From: JAUIIK01 sp963709995
Lineage (GTDB): Bacteria > Chloroflexota > Chloroflexia > Thermomicrobiales > CFX8
NCBI GenBank assembly: GCA_963709995.1
Contig: CAVPYN010000004.1
Span: 62,001 to 126,000, forward strand
Direction of reading: 5' to 3'
Length of the DNA: 64,000 bases
How positions within the stretch are numbered: the stretch's first letter is position 1; every line of letters starts with the position of its first letter. Below, piece after piece: positions 8,446 through 17,110 of this stretch. The notes under the pieces are model-generated. The model was not told the DNA's origin and made no database searches. It was given only the letters and a program-made list of their open reading frames with translations. The translations under genes and the position numbers were made by a program.

Positions 8446-11381
8446 CGGCTTGCCGGATGCGCCATGCGGTTGCCCGCGTTGGCGGACGCCGCCCCGGCAC
8501 CAGGACCGGAGCGGCGGTAAGGCTCGGTCAGGTCGGTGATCTCGACCGGGCCAGCATTGATCGAGAGTCGTTCTCCGCTGATGAGATCGAGGATGATCCG
8601 GGCGTCCCAGGTTCCAGCCGTACCAAAACGGGCCCAGCCGATGAAGGACGCGTGATCGACTCTCGTCAGTGGTTCTTCGATGCGTTCACCGCTCGGGTGG
8701 GTCAGGATGATCTGGGCGTTGTCGGCGATCGCGTCGAGGAACTCGATCTCCTCGGGCAACCGCTCTCCCGATTGCGATTGCACCATCCAGACGCGCAGCG
8801 TGATCGTCCGGCGGTTGACCGGGTTGGCGGGGCGCACGAGAAAGCGATACGCTCCGCCATTGCTCGCAACCAAGCCTTCGGAGACGGTGATCGCGTCTGG
8901 CTGGTTCACCACCCAGGTTGTGCCGTCTTGATTAATCACCGTGACCCTGGCATCCCAGGCGCCAGCGGCATCCATTTGTGTGCGTCCCTGATAGACTCCT
9001 GGCTCGACTTTGGACGGAATGAGTATCGCGCGATTTCCGGCCCTTGAAAGCTCGATCGCCAGGGTTGCGTCTGGATCGAAACGCAATGTCGGGTCGGAAG
9101 ATGCCGGCGCGCCAGTCACCGGATGAACGACTCGGGCAGTCACGACCGCTTCCGTGCCAGCAACGACTTTTTGCGCCTCGATCGCGACGCCAGGTAACAC
9201 GGAGACGATTGGATTGTCGCGAGGGATGATGTCTCCGATAGCCGGCCGGATTCCGTACATGTCGTGATAGACGCCGGCCATCGAGAGGATGCGCTGGACA
9301 TCGGCCCACGCCGGCCGGGGAATCTCGTCGCGGACTTCTAGCGCTTCGCCGGTTGCGGCGTCGAACATCGTCAGGAGGACCACGCCATCGGAACGCGCTG
9401 AACGCAGGTAGACGATTGATCCGTCGCCATTCATGGTCATGGCTCGCGGCATGCCGCTAACCGTCCAGCGATCGACAACCTGCCAGGAGGTTGTGTCGAA
9501 GACCCAGATTGGAGCCTGGGAAGGGTATCCGTTGACCGCCTGGTTCTTCTCGCGGTTCGTTGCCAGGTAGAGCCGCGTCCCATCAGGCGAGAGCAGCGCC
9601 TCGAGATAGGATACGCGGTTCAGGGTACTCTCCAGGGCGGGTTGCTCGTCGCCACTGGCGACGAGCGGGAAGATGCCGATAACCTGGCGTCCTCCCAGAT
9701 CGACGACGGCCACCTGGCGCTGCCTGGATTGCACGACATAAAGAAGCCGGCCGCTGTTCGACGGGATGAGATGTATCTCGTTCTCACCTCGCTGGGACTC
9801 GACTGCAACCGTCCTTGGCGAGAGCGGCAAGGTCAGGCTGGATAGCGTTCCCTGGTCGAGATCGAGAAACTGCAGGCGCAATTGCTGGTCATGTTCGGCC
9901 GGTACAGCGCTGTAGATCGAGTGTTCGCCAGGAACCGGGCGGGCGCTGCTCACGCTGAAATCTCGACTGCCTTGCGACCCCTCAACCGTCTGAAGATAAG
10001 CGTCGATTACCGTCCCATCATCCACGGCATAGACCGTCAGCGTCCTGACCGCCGCTGGCCGGTTGGGATCGACTCGCTCTGCCAGCAGCGCCAATCGCTC
10101 GCCATCGGGTGAGAGGTCGACGCGAACCGCGCGTATCGTCGAAGGTGTCAGCGCGTGGCTGCCAACCGGCCATGATCCTGTCACCTCTCCTGTCTCCAGG
10201 GCGATGATCTGGATCTGGAAGCTTTCGGCGTTGTGCTGGCTAAGAACGTAGATACTGTCGTCGCCAATTGCGATAGCTTTCGGTTCGGGAACGCTCGCCT
10301 CCCATGAAACTTGACGATCCGCGGCTTGCGATGCCGCCAGGACTGACATTCCCGAGGCGTCAAGCAGATTCCGTTGGGCGATGATCCAGCGACCGTCCGG
10401 GGAGATCTCGACGCTGCTACCGGTGTCGATCAACGGCGTCGTCTCGTTGGCCGCCGGATCGTACGAATAGACGGCGCTCCGTCCCTCGCCAGCCTGCTCG
10501 ATCATTCTGACCAGTTGCATGTCGGGCACTGAGACCGTGTTTGCCGCGAACAACTCCAGTGTTGGCGCGGAGGCGAAGGCGGCTCTGGGCTCCGGCACGA
10601 CCGGCGAATCGTTCACATCCAACGTCGTTGCTGTATCGGCGCCTGTTGAGATGGGGCTGGCGGCTTCGTTGCTTCGGATACGAGGACCGGCCAGCCAGAT
10701 TGCGGCGACCACGATAAGCAGTCCAACGCTCGTGGCGAACGCCGCTGTGAGCGTACGTTGGCGGCGACGATGTTTGGACCAACCGGCCCGTACGGGATCC
10801 TGAATCTCCGGCCAGAGATCAGTCGACGGCGCATCGATCAACAACCGGTTGAGCAGGCCGGCGATGTTGGCATCTCTGGAGCGCCCGGCTGCCAGGGCCA
10901 CGCGCTCCGAAGCACGCATGGCAGTGCCGGTCAGGCTCGTCTGACTCGAACTCCCGGACAGCCCCTGAAGCAGATCGCCGGGCAACCCGGCGTAGCAAGT
11001 GAGAATCAGCGCGGCACGCTCATGCGGGTTCAATCGTTCAAGGGCGACCTTCACTCGATAGGACTCGTCTTCGACCGCGTGGCGGTCCCCATTCTCAGGC
11101 GTCAGCCAGGTCGATGGGGGCGAGCTCTCAACGTAGGTTCGCGCCAGATGCAGGAGTAGATAGTGGCGCGGATAGGTCTCATCGGGCGGGGGATCGATAA
11201 GGGTTGCAACGAGCGTCATGGTTGCCAGTCGCGTTGCCTGTTCCTGGTCTCCTGATAGCAGGTAGGCAACCCGGACAAGCTCCCACTGGTGGCGTGCGAC
11301 GAAGCGCGCGCCAGCGTCGAAGTCGCCAGCACGGCACGCGGAAAGGAGGGCGATGTCGTCCTGATAGCTCGGAGCATTCAA
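8442..11381 (-). CDS. sigma-70-like / transmembrane / beta-propeller fusion protein (copy 2)
   Basis: 979 residues. Residues 10-62 resemble sigma-70 region 2 (LLSACRAGDFDAGARFVARH, then AYLLSGDQEQATRLA). Residues 105-165 resemble region 4 (VALERLNPHERAALILTCYA). An LWPEI motif and a basic stretch (KHRRRQR) precede one membrane helix at 210-232, a juxtamembrane layout like that of anti-sigma factors. About 450 residues of YVTN/WD40-like propeller blades follow (SPDGRWIIAQ, LSPDGTRLYLA), then two to three Ig-like domains with repeated PGVYQG..G.WDA patterns. Predicted topology: N-terminus in, propeller out. It shares an operon with the paralogue at 11468 and overlaps the relic downstream by 4 bases. 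Region 2.2 acidic residues of true sigma factors are poorly kept, so promoter recognition is unproven. Confidence 0.8.
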   Translation of the reverse strand: MNAPSYQDDIALLSACRAGDFDAGARFVARHQWELVRVAYLLSGDQEQATRLATMTLVATLIDPPPDETYPRHYLLLHLARTYVESSPPSTWLTPENGDRHAVEDESYRVKVALERLNPHERAALILTCYAGLPGDLLQGLSGSSSQTSLTGTAMRASERVALAAGRSRDANIAGLLNRLLIDAPSTDLWPEIQDPVRAGWSKHRRRQRTLTAAFATSVGLLIVVAAIWLAGPRIRSNEAASPISTGADTATTLDVNDSPVVPEPRAAFASAPTLELFAANTVSVPDMQLVRMIEQAGEGRSAVYSYDPAANETTPLIDTGSSVEISPDGRWIIAQRNLLDASGMSVLAASQAADRQVSWEASVPEPKAIAIGDDSIYVLSQHNAESFQIQIIALETGEVTGSWPVGSHALTPSTIRAVRVDLSPDGERLALLAERVDPNRPAAVRTLTVYAVDDGTVIDAYLQTVEGSQGSRDFSVSSARPVPGEHSIYSAVPAEHDQQLRLQFLDLDQGTLSSLTLPLSPRTVAVESQRGENEIHLIPSNSGRLLYVVQSRQRQVAVVDLGGRQVIGIFPLVASGDEQPALESTLNRVSYLEALLSPDGTRLYLATNREKNQAVNGYPSQAPIWVFDTTSWQVVDRWTVSGMPRAMTMNGDGSIVYLRSARSDGVVLLTMFDAATGEALEVRDEIPRPAWADVQRILSMAGVYHDMYGIRPAIGDIIPRDNPIVSVLPGVAIEAQKVVAGTEAVVTARVVHPVTGAPASSDPTLRFDPDATLAIELSRAGNRAILIPSKVEPGVYQGRTQMDAAGAWDARVTVINQDGTTWVVNQPDAITVSEGLVASNGGAYRFLVRPANPVNRRTITLRVWMVQSQSGERLPEEIEFLDAIADNAQIILTHPSGERIEEPLTRVDHASFIGWARFGTAGTWDARIILDLISGERLSINAGPVEITDLTEPYRRSGPGAGAASANAGNRMAHPASR

Positions 11382-11467
11382 TGGCTCCTCCCCTCCTGAT
11401 CGCCAGTCAACTGATTGAACAGGTCAATGATACGCGGCGCGCGCTTCGAACGGCGGGTGCGTGCTCG

Positions 11468-14413
11468 TTAGCGGGTTACATTGACCGTGCCTGCGCCGAC
11501 CCGCACCCGCCCTCCCTCTTCAGTGGGGATCTCGACGGTGATCTCCCAGGGGCCAGTCGACCAGAATGAAACAGTGCCCTGGTAGCTGCCCTCGTCATTG
11601 ATCTGGAGGGTCGTCGTTGTTGCCCCGCTTGCGCCGGAGGTAAAGACGGCCCGCAGTTCATCGCCGATGTCTTCACGCAACGTGACCGACTCTGGTAGCG
11701 GATCGCCACTCTCGACCTCGACAAAGCGGGCAATGACCGCGACTACCTCATCGAGAGGCGGTTCGGCAGGGTCGGTCTCGACGCGCAGGATGTAGCGTTT
11801 GCCATTGGTCGCTTCCCAGGATGGCACGATCTCGAAGGCACGTGGCGCGTCGATCGTCCATGACTGCCCGTCGGTCCCGGTGATCGTCACCTCAGCGGAC
11901 CAGAATCCGGTCTGCAACAACGTCGTGCTGGCCCGGTATAATCCCGGCTCGGTGGGGTTCGCAATCAGGATGACGTCATCGGCCGCGCCGTCTTCATGGG
12001 AGAGCCGGACTATGACCGTCGACCCGGGATCGAAGCGCACTTTGGGGAGCGGGTCCGGCATCAGCTGCCCGTCCGCCGGGTTGAGCGCTCGCACGGCCAG
12101 GTCAACGGCGCTACCGGCTGGTACAGCGTCCTCTGCGGCGATCGTCACTCGCGGCAAGGTGCTTTCCGTTTCGACGTCGCTGGTTCCGACGTGATCGACC
12201 GCTGGAGCGCGCGCGTAAACGGCACGGTACGTTTCCGACAGCGACTCGGCGATGAATCCCTCTACCCACTCTGGCAATTGCTCGACACCTTGCTCCTCGA
12301 GTAGCTCACCGGTTACAGGATCGAAGATCAGCAACTGGCCGACAAATTCGTCGCTACTGGTGGGATCTGGGCTGCTGGTTTGCTGCTGAAACGCGTTGAC
12401 AACGAGCCGATCATCGAGATGGGCGACGTGCAATATCCGGCCATTGATCTCGATTCCTTCCACGACCGTCCAGGTTGTCAGGTCGATGATCCAGATGATG
12501 GATTCCAACCCCTGGCGACTCTCTTCATCAAGCTCCACCGCCCCGCCCAGATACAGGTAGCGGCCGTCGGGTGAGAGGGTCATCCCGGCCCCGAGCGTGT
12601 TGGGGAAAAAGCCGTTCACGACGCTCGTGCGTTCGACCGGCCCATCCTCCGGGAAGTCGAGCGGGAAACTCCGAATGACTCTGCGGGCGAGGAGGTCGAC
12701 GATCGCGACCTCGGCACGATTCCCGTCGATCACATAGAGGTAGCGTCCATCGTTGGACGTTATCCAACGGAGGCTGTCATTCTGGGTTTCCGGCGCTCGG
12801 GCGGTAAACGGAATCGGCACATCGCGATCCTCGCTGAGATCCGAACTGCGGAACAGCACGGCATCCCGGTTGACGCTATAGAGATACGCTCCATCCGGCG
12901 TGACATGAGCATTATTGAAATCGAAATCGACCGGGAACTGCCGGACGCTGGTCGAATCAGTCTGGATACTTGACGATTCGAAGGTCAGATCGGGCAGCCG
13001 GTAGCTTGCCAGCGTCCGTGAGAGCATCGTCGTCGGGCCCGAACCAAGCTCCTCCAGAGCGATGAACAGGCGCTCGTTGTCGGGACTGGCCCAGATCTCG
13101 ACCTGGATGAAGTCGGTGATGTCAGCCAGTATGCTGGCCACGATGTCGGGATGTTCGGAGATGCGTGCTCCGGTCTCGAGGTCGAACTCCAGAAGCACCG
13201 GCGTTTCATCATCGTCAACCGCTATGCGGGTAATCGCGTAGACGCGATCGCGTGTCACGGCAAAGGTATAGATGCCATCGCCAAGCCCGGTTTCCCAGAG
13301 CATCTCGCCGGTGCTGCTATCCAGGGCGAATAGTGTTGGCAGGGATACATCGTCTATCCCATCTGTCGGAGTGACCAGCGCAATCAGAAAGCGGCCATCA
13401 GGCGAAGGAATCCCGTACCAGTCGAGACCGTACGGGGTGAACGCGCCGGTTTCCAGATCGTAGAAACCAGCCTCGCGCTTGTCCTGTCCATCTTGCGAGC
13501 CGAAAATGCTCATCAGGAGCTGGCCGGGAACGTCTCCCTGGGGTATCGCGAACGATGATAGCTCAGGGACGGGCGTCGGGACGATCGTTGGCTCCGGTGT
13601 AGCGGTTGGCGTTGCCGTTGGTCCGAGCGTCGCGACGGCGGCGACGTTGGAGTTACCACCGCCAAACGGAAAGACATCGAACACCCACAAACCTGCAACG
13701 ATCAGCAACAAGCCAACAGCTGCGGCGGCCGCGTAGGTGTAGCGCTGGCGCCGCTCCTCTTCCTCAGCGTGCAGCGCTTCGAGCGGGCCAACGATCTCCG
13801 GCCAGAGATTCGGACGTGGCGCGAGTGTGGCGGCGTTCACCAACAACGCCCGCACGCTCTCATCGCCCACCGCGCCAGCAGCATCGAGAATTCTGGCGCG
13901 GGCCGGGTGAAGCCACTCCCGCAAGGTGAAGGGCACCTCGTTGAGAACCCGGCATACCGGTTCTTCCTCGAGGGCGTTGAACTCACGCAGGACGAGAGCA
14001 AGCCTGGTTGGCCGGTCGAGCAATTCGAGCATTGTCAACACCCGGCTTCGCTCGTCCTCGACCCGGTAGCGCTGTGTTTCACCTCCACTTTCGTAGGCTA
14101 GAGCGCCGATGATCTGGCCTGAATCCCGAGCGCCGTCCTCATCTTCACCTGTTTGACCGGCAAGAAAGTTCTGTCCAAGATCGTCAAGCAATCCGAAGCG
14201 CGGGTCATCCGGCGCATTGCCGCGCAGCAGCTTCTGGAAGAAGCTGAGAAAGGCGTCGCGGGCAAGCAGTGTCGCGGCTTCGCCGGTGCCGGCTAGCAGG
14301 AAAGCAGTGCGCAACATCTCGTTCTGATGAGCGCGCACGATCTGCTCGCCGGCAATCAGATTGCCCGTCCCATAGGCGTTCAGCAGTTCGCGCTGGTCAA
14401 CAGTCTGCGCCAC
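11468..14413 (-). CDS. sigma-70-like / transmembrane / beta-propeller fusion protein (copy 1)
   Basis: 981 residues; GTG start with a weak ribosome site. Sigma region-2-like part at 8-62 (FLLAGTGEAATLLARDAFL) and region-4-like part at 118-178 (LLDRPTRLALVLREFNALEE, ending in a LREWLHPARARIL recognition-helix-like segment). Then LWPEI at 203-207, a charged stretch and a membrane helix at 225-245, a Thr/Pro-rich linker (264-285), a beta-propeller with blade motifs such as LSPDGRYLYLGG and SNDGRYLYVID, and two C-terminal Ig-like domains. First gene of a three-paralogue operon. The parts suggest an outside-sensing propeller tethered to a DNA- or RNA-polymerase-binding cytoplasmic half; this is inference. 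An alternative is that the sigma half is degenerate and serves only as a protein-protein module. Confidence 0.8.
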   Translation of the reverse strand: MAQTVDQRELLNAYGTGNLIAGEQIVRAHQNEMLRTAFLLAGTGEAATLLARDAFLSFFQKLLRGNAPDDPRFGLLDDLGQNFLAGQTGEDEDGARDSGQIIGALAYESGGETQRYRVEDERSRVLTMLELLDRPTRLALVLREFNALEEEPVCRVLNEVPFTLREWLHPARARILDAAGAVGDESVRALLVNAATLAPRPNLWPEIVGPLEALHAEEEERRQRYTYAAAAAVGLLLIVAGLWVFDVFPFGGGNSNVAAVATLGPTATPTATPEPTIVPTPVPELSSFAIPQGDVPGQLLMSIFGSQDGQDKREAGFYDLETGAFTPYGLDWYGIPSPDGRFLIALVTPTDGIDDVSLPTLFALDSSTGEMLWETGLGDGIYTFAVTRDRVYAITRIAVDDDETPVLLEFDLETGARISEHPDIVASILADITDFIQVEIWASPDNERLFIALEELGSGPTTMLSRTLASYRLPDLTFESSSIQTDSTSVRQFPVDFDFNNAHVTPDGAYLYSVNRDAVLFRSSDLSEDRDVPIPFTARAPETQNDSLRWITSNDGRYLYVIDGNRAEVAIVDLLARRVIRSFPLDFPEDGPVERTSVVNGFFPNTLGAGMTLSPDGRYLYLGGAVELDEESRQGLESIIWIIDLTTWTVVEGIEINGRILHVAHLDDRLVVNAFQQQTSSPDPTSSDEFVGQLLIFDPVTGELLEEQGVEQLPEWVEGFIAESLSETYRAVYARAPAVDHVGTSDVETESTLPRVTIAAEDAVPAGSAVDLAVRALNPADGQLMPDPLPKVRFDPGSTVIVRLSHEDGAADDVILIANPTEPGLYRASTTLLQTGFWSAEVTITGTDGQSWTIDAPRAFEIVPSWEATNGKRYILRVETDPAEPPLDEVVAVIARFVEVESGDPLPESVTLREDIGDELRAVFTSGASGATTTTLQINDEGSYQGTVSFWSTGPWEITVEIPTEEGGRVRVGAGTVNVTR

Positions 14414-14679
14414 GGTGCCCCGGTTTCGTCGCTCGTATCCCTACCATACCGATGTACGCATAATCGGCCGCCTGAGTTCCCTTTCGATCGTCCGATACTC
14501 TACACCCGGCACGAGGACCGGTGAGGATATCGTGATGCTCATCCAGTCACCTGGGAACGAGTCTCTTCTGAAAGACCTGCTGCCATGACGCGCCTTCCAG
14601 TCTATCTATGGTGTTTGGAAGGAGTCCAGGGTGAGTCGCGATCTCCACTATTAATAATCTCTGTAGATGCAAATGCGTT

Positions 14680-15651
14680 CTAAAGAATCGCCTTGAGGGC
14701 GTCGAGGTCGAAGTTACCGCCGCTGATGATCGAAACGACTTTTGAATTCGCTTCGAGTGGCAGGCGTCCGGAGAGGATGGCGGCGAGCGACGCGGCCCCG
14801 GCTGGTTCGGCGTAGAGTTTTGCAAAGACGAGCAGATCCTTGAGCGCTCCGATGATCTCTTCCTCGCTTACGGTGAAGATGTCGTCGACCAGTTCACGGG
14901 TTATCGCGTAGGTGAGGTTGCCGGCAATCGGGGATGCCAGCCCGTCGGCAATCGTCTTCGGGGTCATCTCCAATGGCATACCCGCATCCCAGGAACGGCG
15001 CATCACGTCCGCGTCGACCGGCTGAACTCCGAACACCCGCACGTTTGGATTCTTCGCCTTGACCGCCCGGGCGACTCCCGAGATCAGCCCGCCGCCGCCG
15101 ATCCCGACGATGATCGCGTCGACCTCCGGGACATCCTCGTTGATCTCAAGCCCAACCGTGCCCTGCCCGGCAATGATCAGAGGATCTTCAAATGGATGCA
15201 CGAGTGTCATGCCGCGCTCGTGCCGCAGTTGCTCGACATGCACGAAGGCTTCCGCAATGCCGCCTTCCACCAGCACGACCTCAGCGCCATAGCCGCGGGT
15301 CGCGGCGATCTTCGTCCCGCTGGAGGACGCGGCCATGACGATGACTGCCTGGACTCCCAGCGTCGACGCCGCGAAGGCAACACCTTGAGCATGATTCCCG
15401 GCCGAAACGGCGATGACGCCGCGCTCCCGCTCATCGTCCGTCAGGCAGGAGATCTTGTTGAGCGCGCCGCGCACCTTGAACGAACCAGTGCGCTGGAGCT
15501 GTTCTGCCTTCAGCAGCAGCTCGACGCCAGCACGCTGGCCGAGACTGGTCGCTGAGTGCATCGGTGTGCGGCGCACATGGCTTCCGATGCGCTCGCGGGC
15601 TGCTTCGATGTCATCGATCGTGACGGTCTTGATAATGGCGCCAATCCTCAC
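14680..15651 (-). CDS. threonine/serine dehydratase (PLP-dependent), short form
   Basis: 323 residues, the length of catabolic TdcB-type or serine racemase-like enzymes; the C-terminal ACT regulatory domain of biosynthetic IlvA is absent. Residues RTGSFKVRGALNKI carry the PLP-binding lysine (SFKxRGA), SAGNHAQGVA is the substrate loop, VGIGGGGLISG is the phosphate-binding glycine loop, and SGGNFD closes the fold. The expected reaction is L-threonine to 2-oxobutanoate plus ammonia, possibly also serine to pyruvate. Without the ACT domain no isoleucine feedback is expected. GTG start at 15651. No isoleucine pathway genes are adjacent, which favours a catabolic role. Confidence 0.92.
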   Translation of the reverse strand: MRIGAIIKTVTIDDIEAARERIGSHVRRTPMHSATSLGQRAGVELLLKAEQLQRTGSFKVRGALNKISCLTDDERERGVIAVSAGNHAQGVAFAASTLGVQAVIVMAASSSGTKIAATRGYGAEVVLVEGGIAEAFVHVEQLRHERGMTLVHPFEDPLIIAGQGTVGLEINEDVPEVDAIIVGIGGGGLISGVARAVKAKNPNVRVFGVQPVDADVMRRSWDAGMPLEMTPKTIADGLASPIAGNLTYAITRELVDDIFTVSEEEIIGALKDLLVFAKLYAEPAGAASLAAILSGRLPLEANSKVVSIISGGNFDLDALKAIL

Positions 15652-15919
15652 GGTCTGGTCAGACGGGGCAGGCTCAATCCTGCGAGTATACGGCAGCTAT
15701 CTGGCGGAATGGCGGCCTCGTCTGGTACACGTTGCGGTTCCTCAGACGCACTCTATTGGAAACGGGGTGTGCGACCGCGCGTTGCCGCGCCCGCGGAGTA
15801 ACCGTGTCGAGGAGGTGCCATCACAGTCGACAGACATGGCAGGACTATGACCGTCGACATCAGGATCAGTGGTCGGATACTTTCCTTTTGCACGACGACA
15901 CTGGTTAAAGATCTCTCTG

Positions 15920-16816
15920 CTAGCGTATTCCGGCCGCCAGTGCGCGCCCTTCGACGAAGATGAAGTCGGGACGGTCGAGCAGGTACTCCGGCGAGTCCGG
16001 ATCGACCAGCCGTCTCAGTTGAACTACCTGCCGGTAGGTGAGGTCTTCGACTCCTGGAGAGCCGGTGCAGAGATAGGGCACGGCGACCTCCAGGAAACCG
16101 CGCTCGTCCCCGGTAAATGGCGGCGTGTAGACCCTGGTGCGCAAAACGCCGCGGATTTCTCGCAACCCCGCCTCCACGAAGAAGCTGCGGAGCTTGTGGC
16201 CAACCAGCCAATCGACATAGTCGTGATGTTCGTCACCGGAGGTGGAACCGCGCGGCAGGCTGCTCTTGAGGGCGATCAACAACTCGTCGGGCATCGGGCC
16301 GAGCAGCATCGACGCCATCTCGACATCCTGGACGGCAACCCGCCCGCCGGGACGGACCACCCGCATCATCTCGCGAATCGTATCGACGGGCGTCGGGACG
16401 TACTGCAGCGATCCAGCGCACCAGACGATGTCAAACTGGCCGTCCTCGAACGGCAAGCGCTCGGTCAGATGCCCCTCAATGAGCTCAACCTGATCGCGAT
16501 AGCCAGCGGTCGCGATACGTGCTCGCGCTCTGGCGAGGTTGCCGGCGTCTGGATCGTAACCGGTGATCCGGCCTTCCGGTCCGATCAGGCTGGCAATCCA
16601 GTCGAAGTGGGTCCCGGCGCCGCAACCTAGATCCAGAATCCGGTCGCCCGGCAGGAGATTGGCTTCATTCAGCAGCGAGTTGTAGACCGCTCCCATGGCT
16701 CGGAAATGCCGGTGCATCCAGAAGTCACTGGTCAGATCGAGACCGGAATCGCTCTGGAGGATCGCCCGTGGAGATGATCCGCGCCCGTTGCCGCCCGCTT
16801 CACGCTCGTTCGCCAT
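15920..16816 (-). CDS. class I SAM-dependent methyltransferase
   Basis: 298 residues. Motif I is ILDLGCGAGTH (about 60-70), followed by TGYDPDAGNLARAR (the acidic ribose-binding residue in D-x-D), DIVWCAGSLQYV (motif II) and VVRPGGRVAVQDVE (motif III), the order seen in UbiE/MenG-like small-molecule methyltransferases. The C-terminal 100 residues form the substrate part and are not recognisable. An N-terminal hydrophilic tail of about 25 residues is unusual. Substrate unknown; no biosynthetic neighbours. It is separated from the creatininase gene by 294 bases, so it is probably its own transcription unit. Confidence 0.88.
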   Translation of the reverse strand: MANEREAGGNGRGSSPRAILQSDSGLDLTSDFWMHRHFRAMGAVYNSLLNEANLLPGDRILDLGCGAGTHFDWIASLIGPEGRITGYDPDAGNLARARARIATAGYRDQVELIEGHLTERLPFEDGQFDIVWCAGSLQYVPTPVDTIREMMRVVRPGGRVAVQDVEMASMLLGPMPDELLIALKSSLPRGSTSGDEHHDYVDWLVGHKLRSFFVEAGLREIRGVLRTRVYTPPFTGDERGFLEVAVPYLCTGSPGVEDLTYRQVVQLRRLVDPDSPEYLLDRPDFIFVEGRALAAGIR

Positions 16817-17110
16817 CGATCTTCCCCCATCATTCCCGACGTAGCTGATCTCGCCAGGATGAGGATAGGTCGTCAGAGGAACATGGGCAAGCAGTAGCTT
16901 AACGCGCGAAGCGTTCGAGCGACATCACCCTGATCCCACGACGCGTGTTAAGGAAATCGACCGATTTCTTTAGCAACGCCTGGCTGTGCGCACCGTTGTT
17001 AAAGAAACGTTGGATTACGCAAGGCCAACGAGGCGCGCTGTCAAGGGTATCTGCGGTTTTCATTCAGTGCCCGGTTCGTTTACTTCTTGAGAACAACACA
17101 TCGATGCCGG

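Noticed and set aside
14414..14679. Possible T-box or leader RNA near the threonine dehydratase
   Set aside because: The stretch lies downstream, not upstream, of that gene, and no T-box sequence is present.
16945..16975. AAGGAAATCG/CGATTTCTTT hairpin
   Set aside because: Short loop and no U tract on the minus strand where transcription ends; could be chance.
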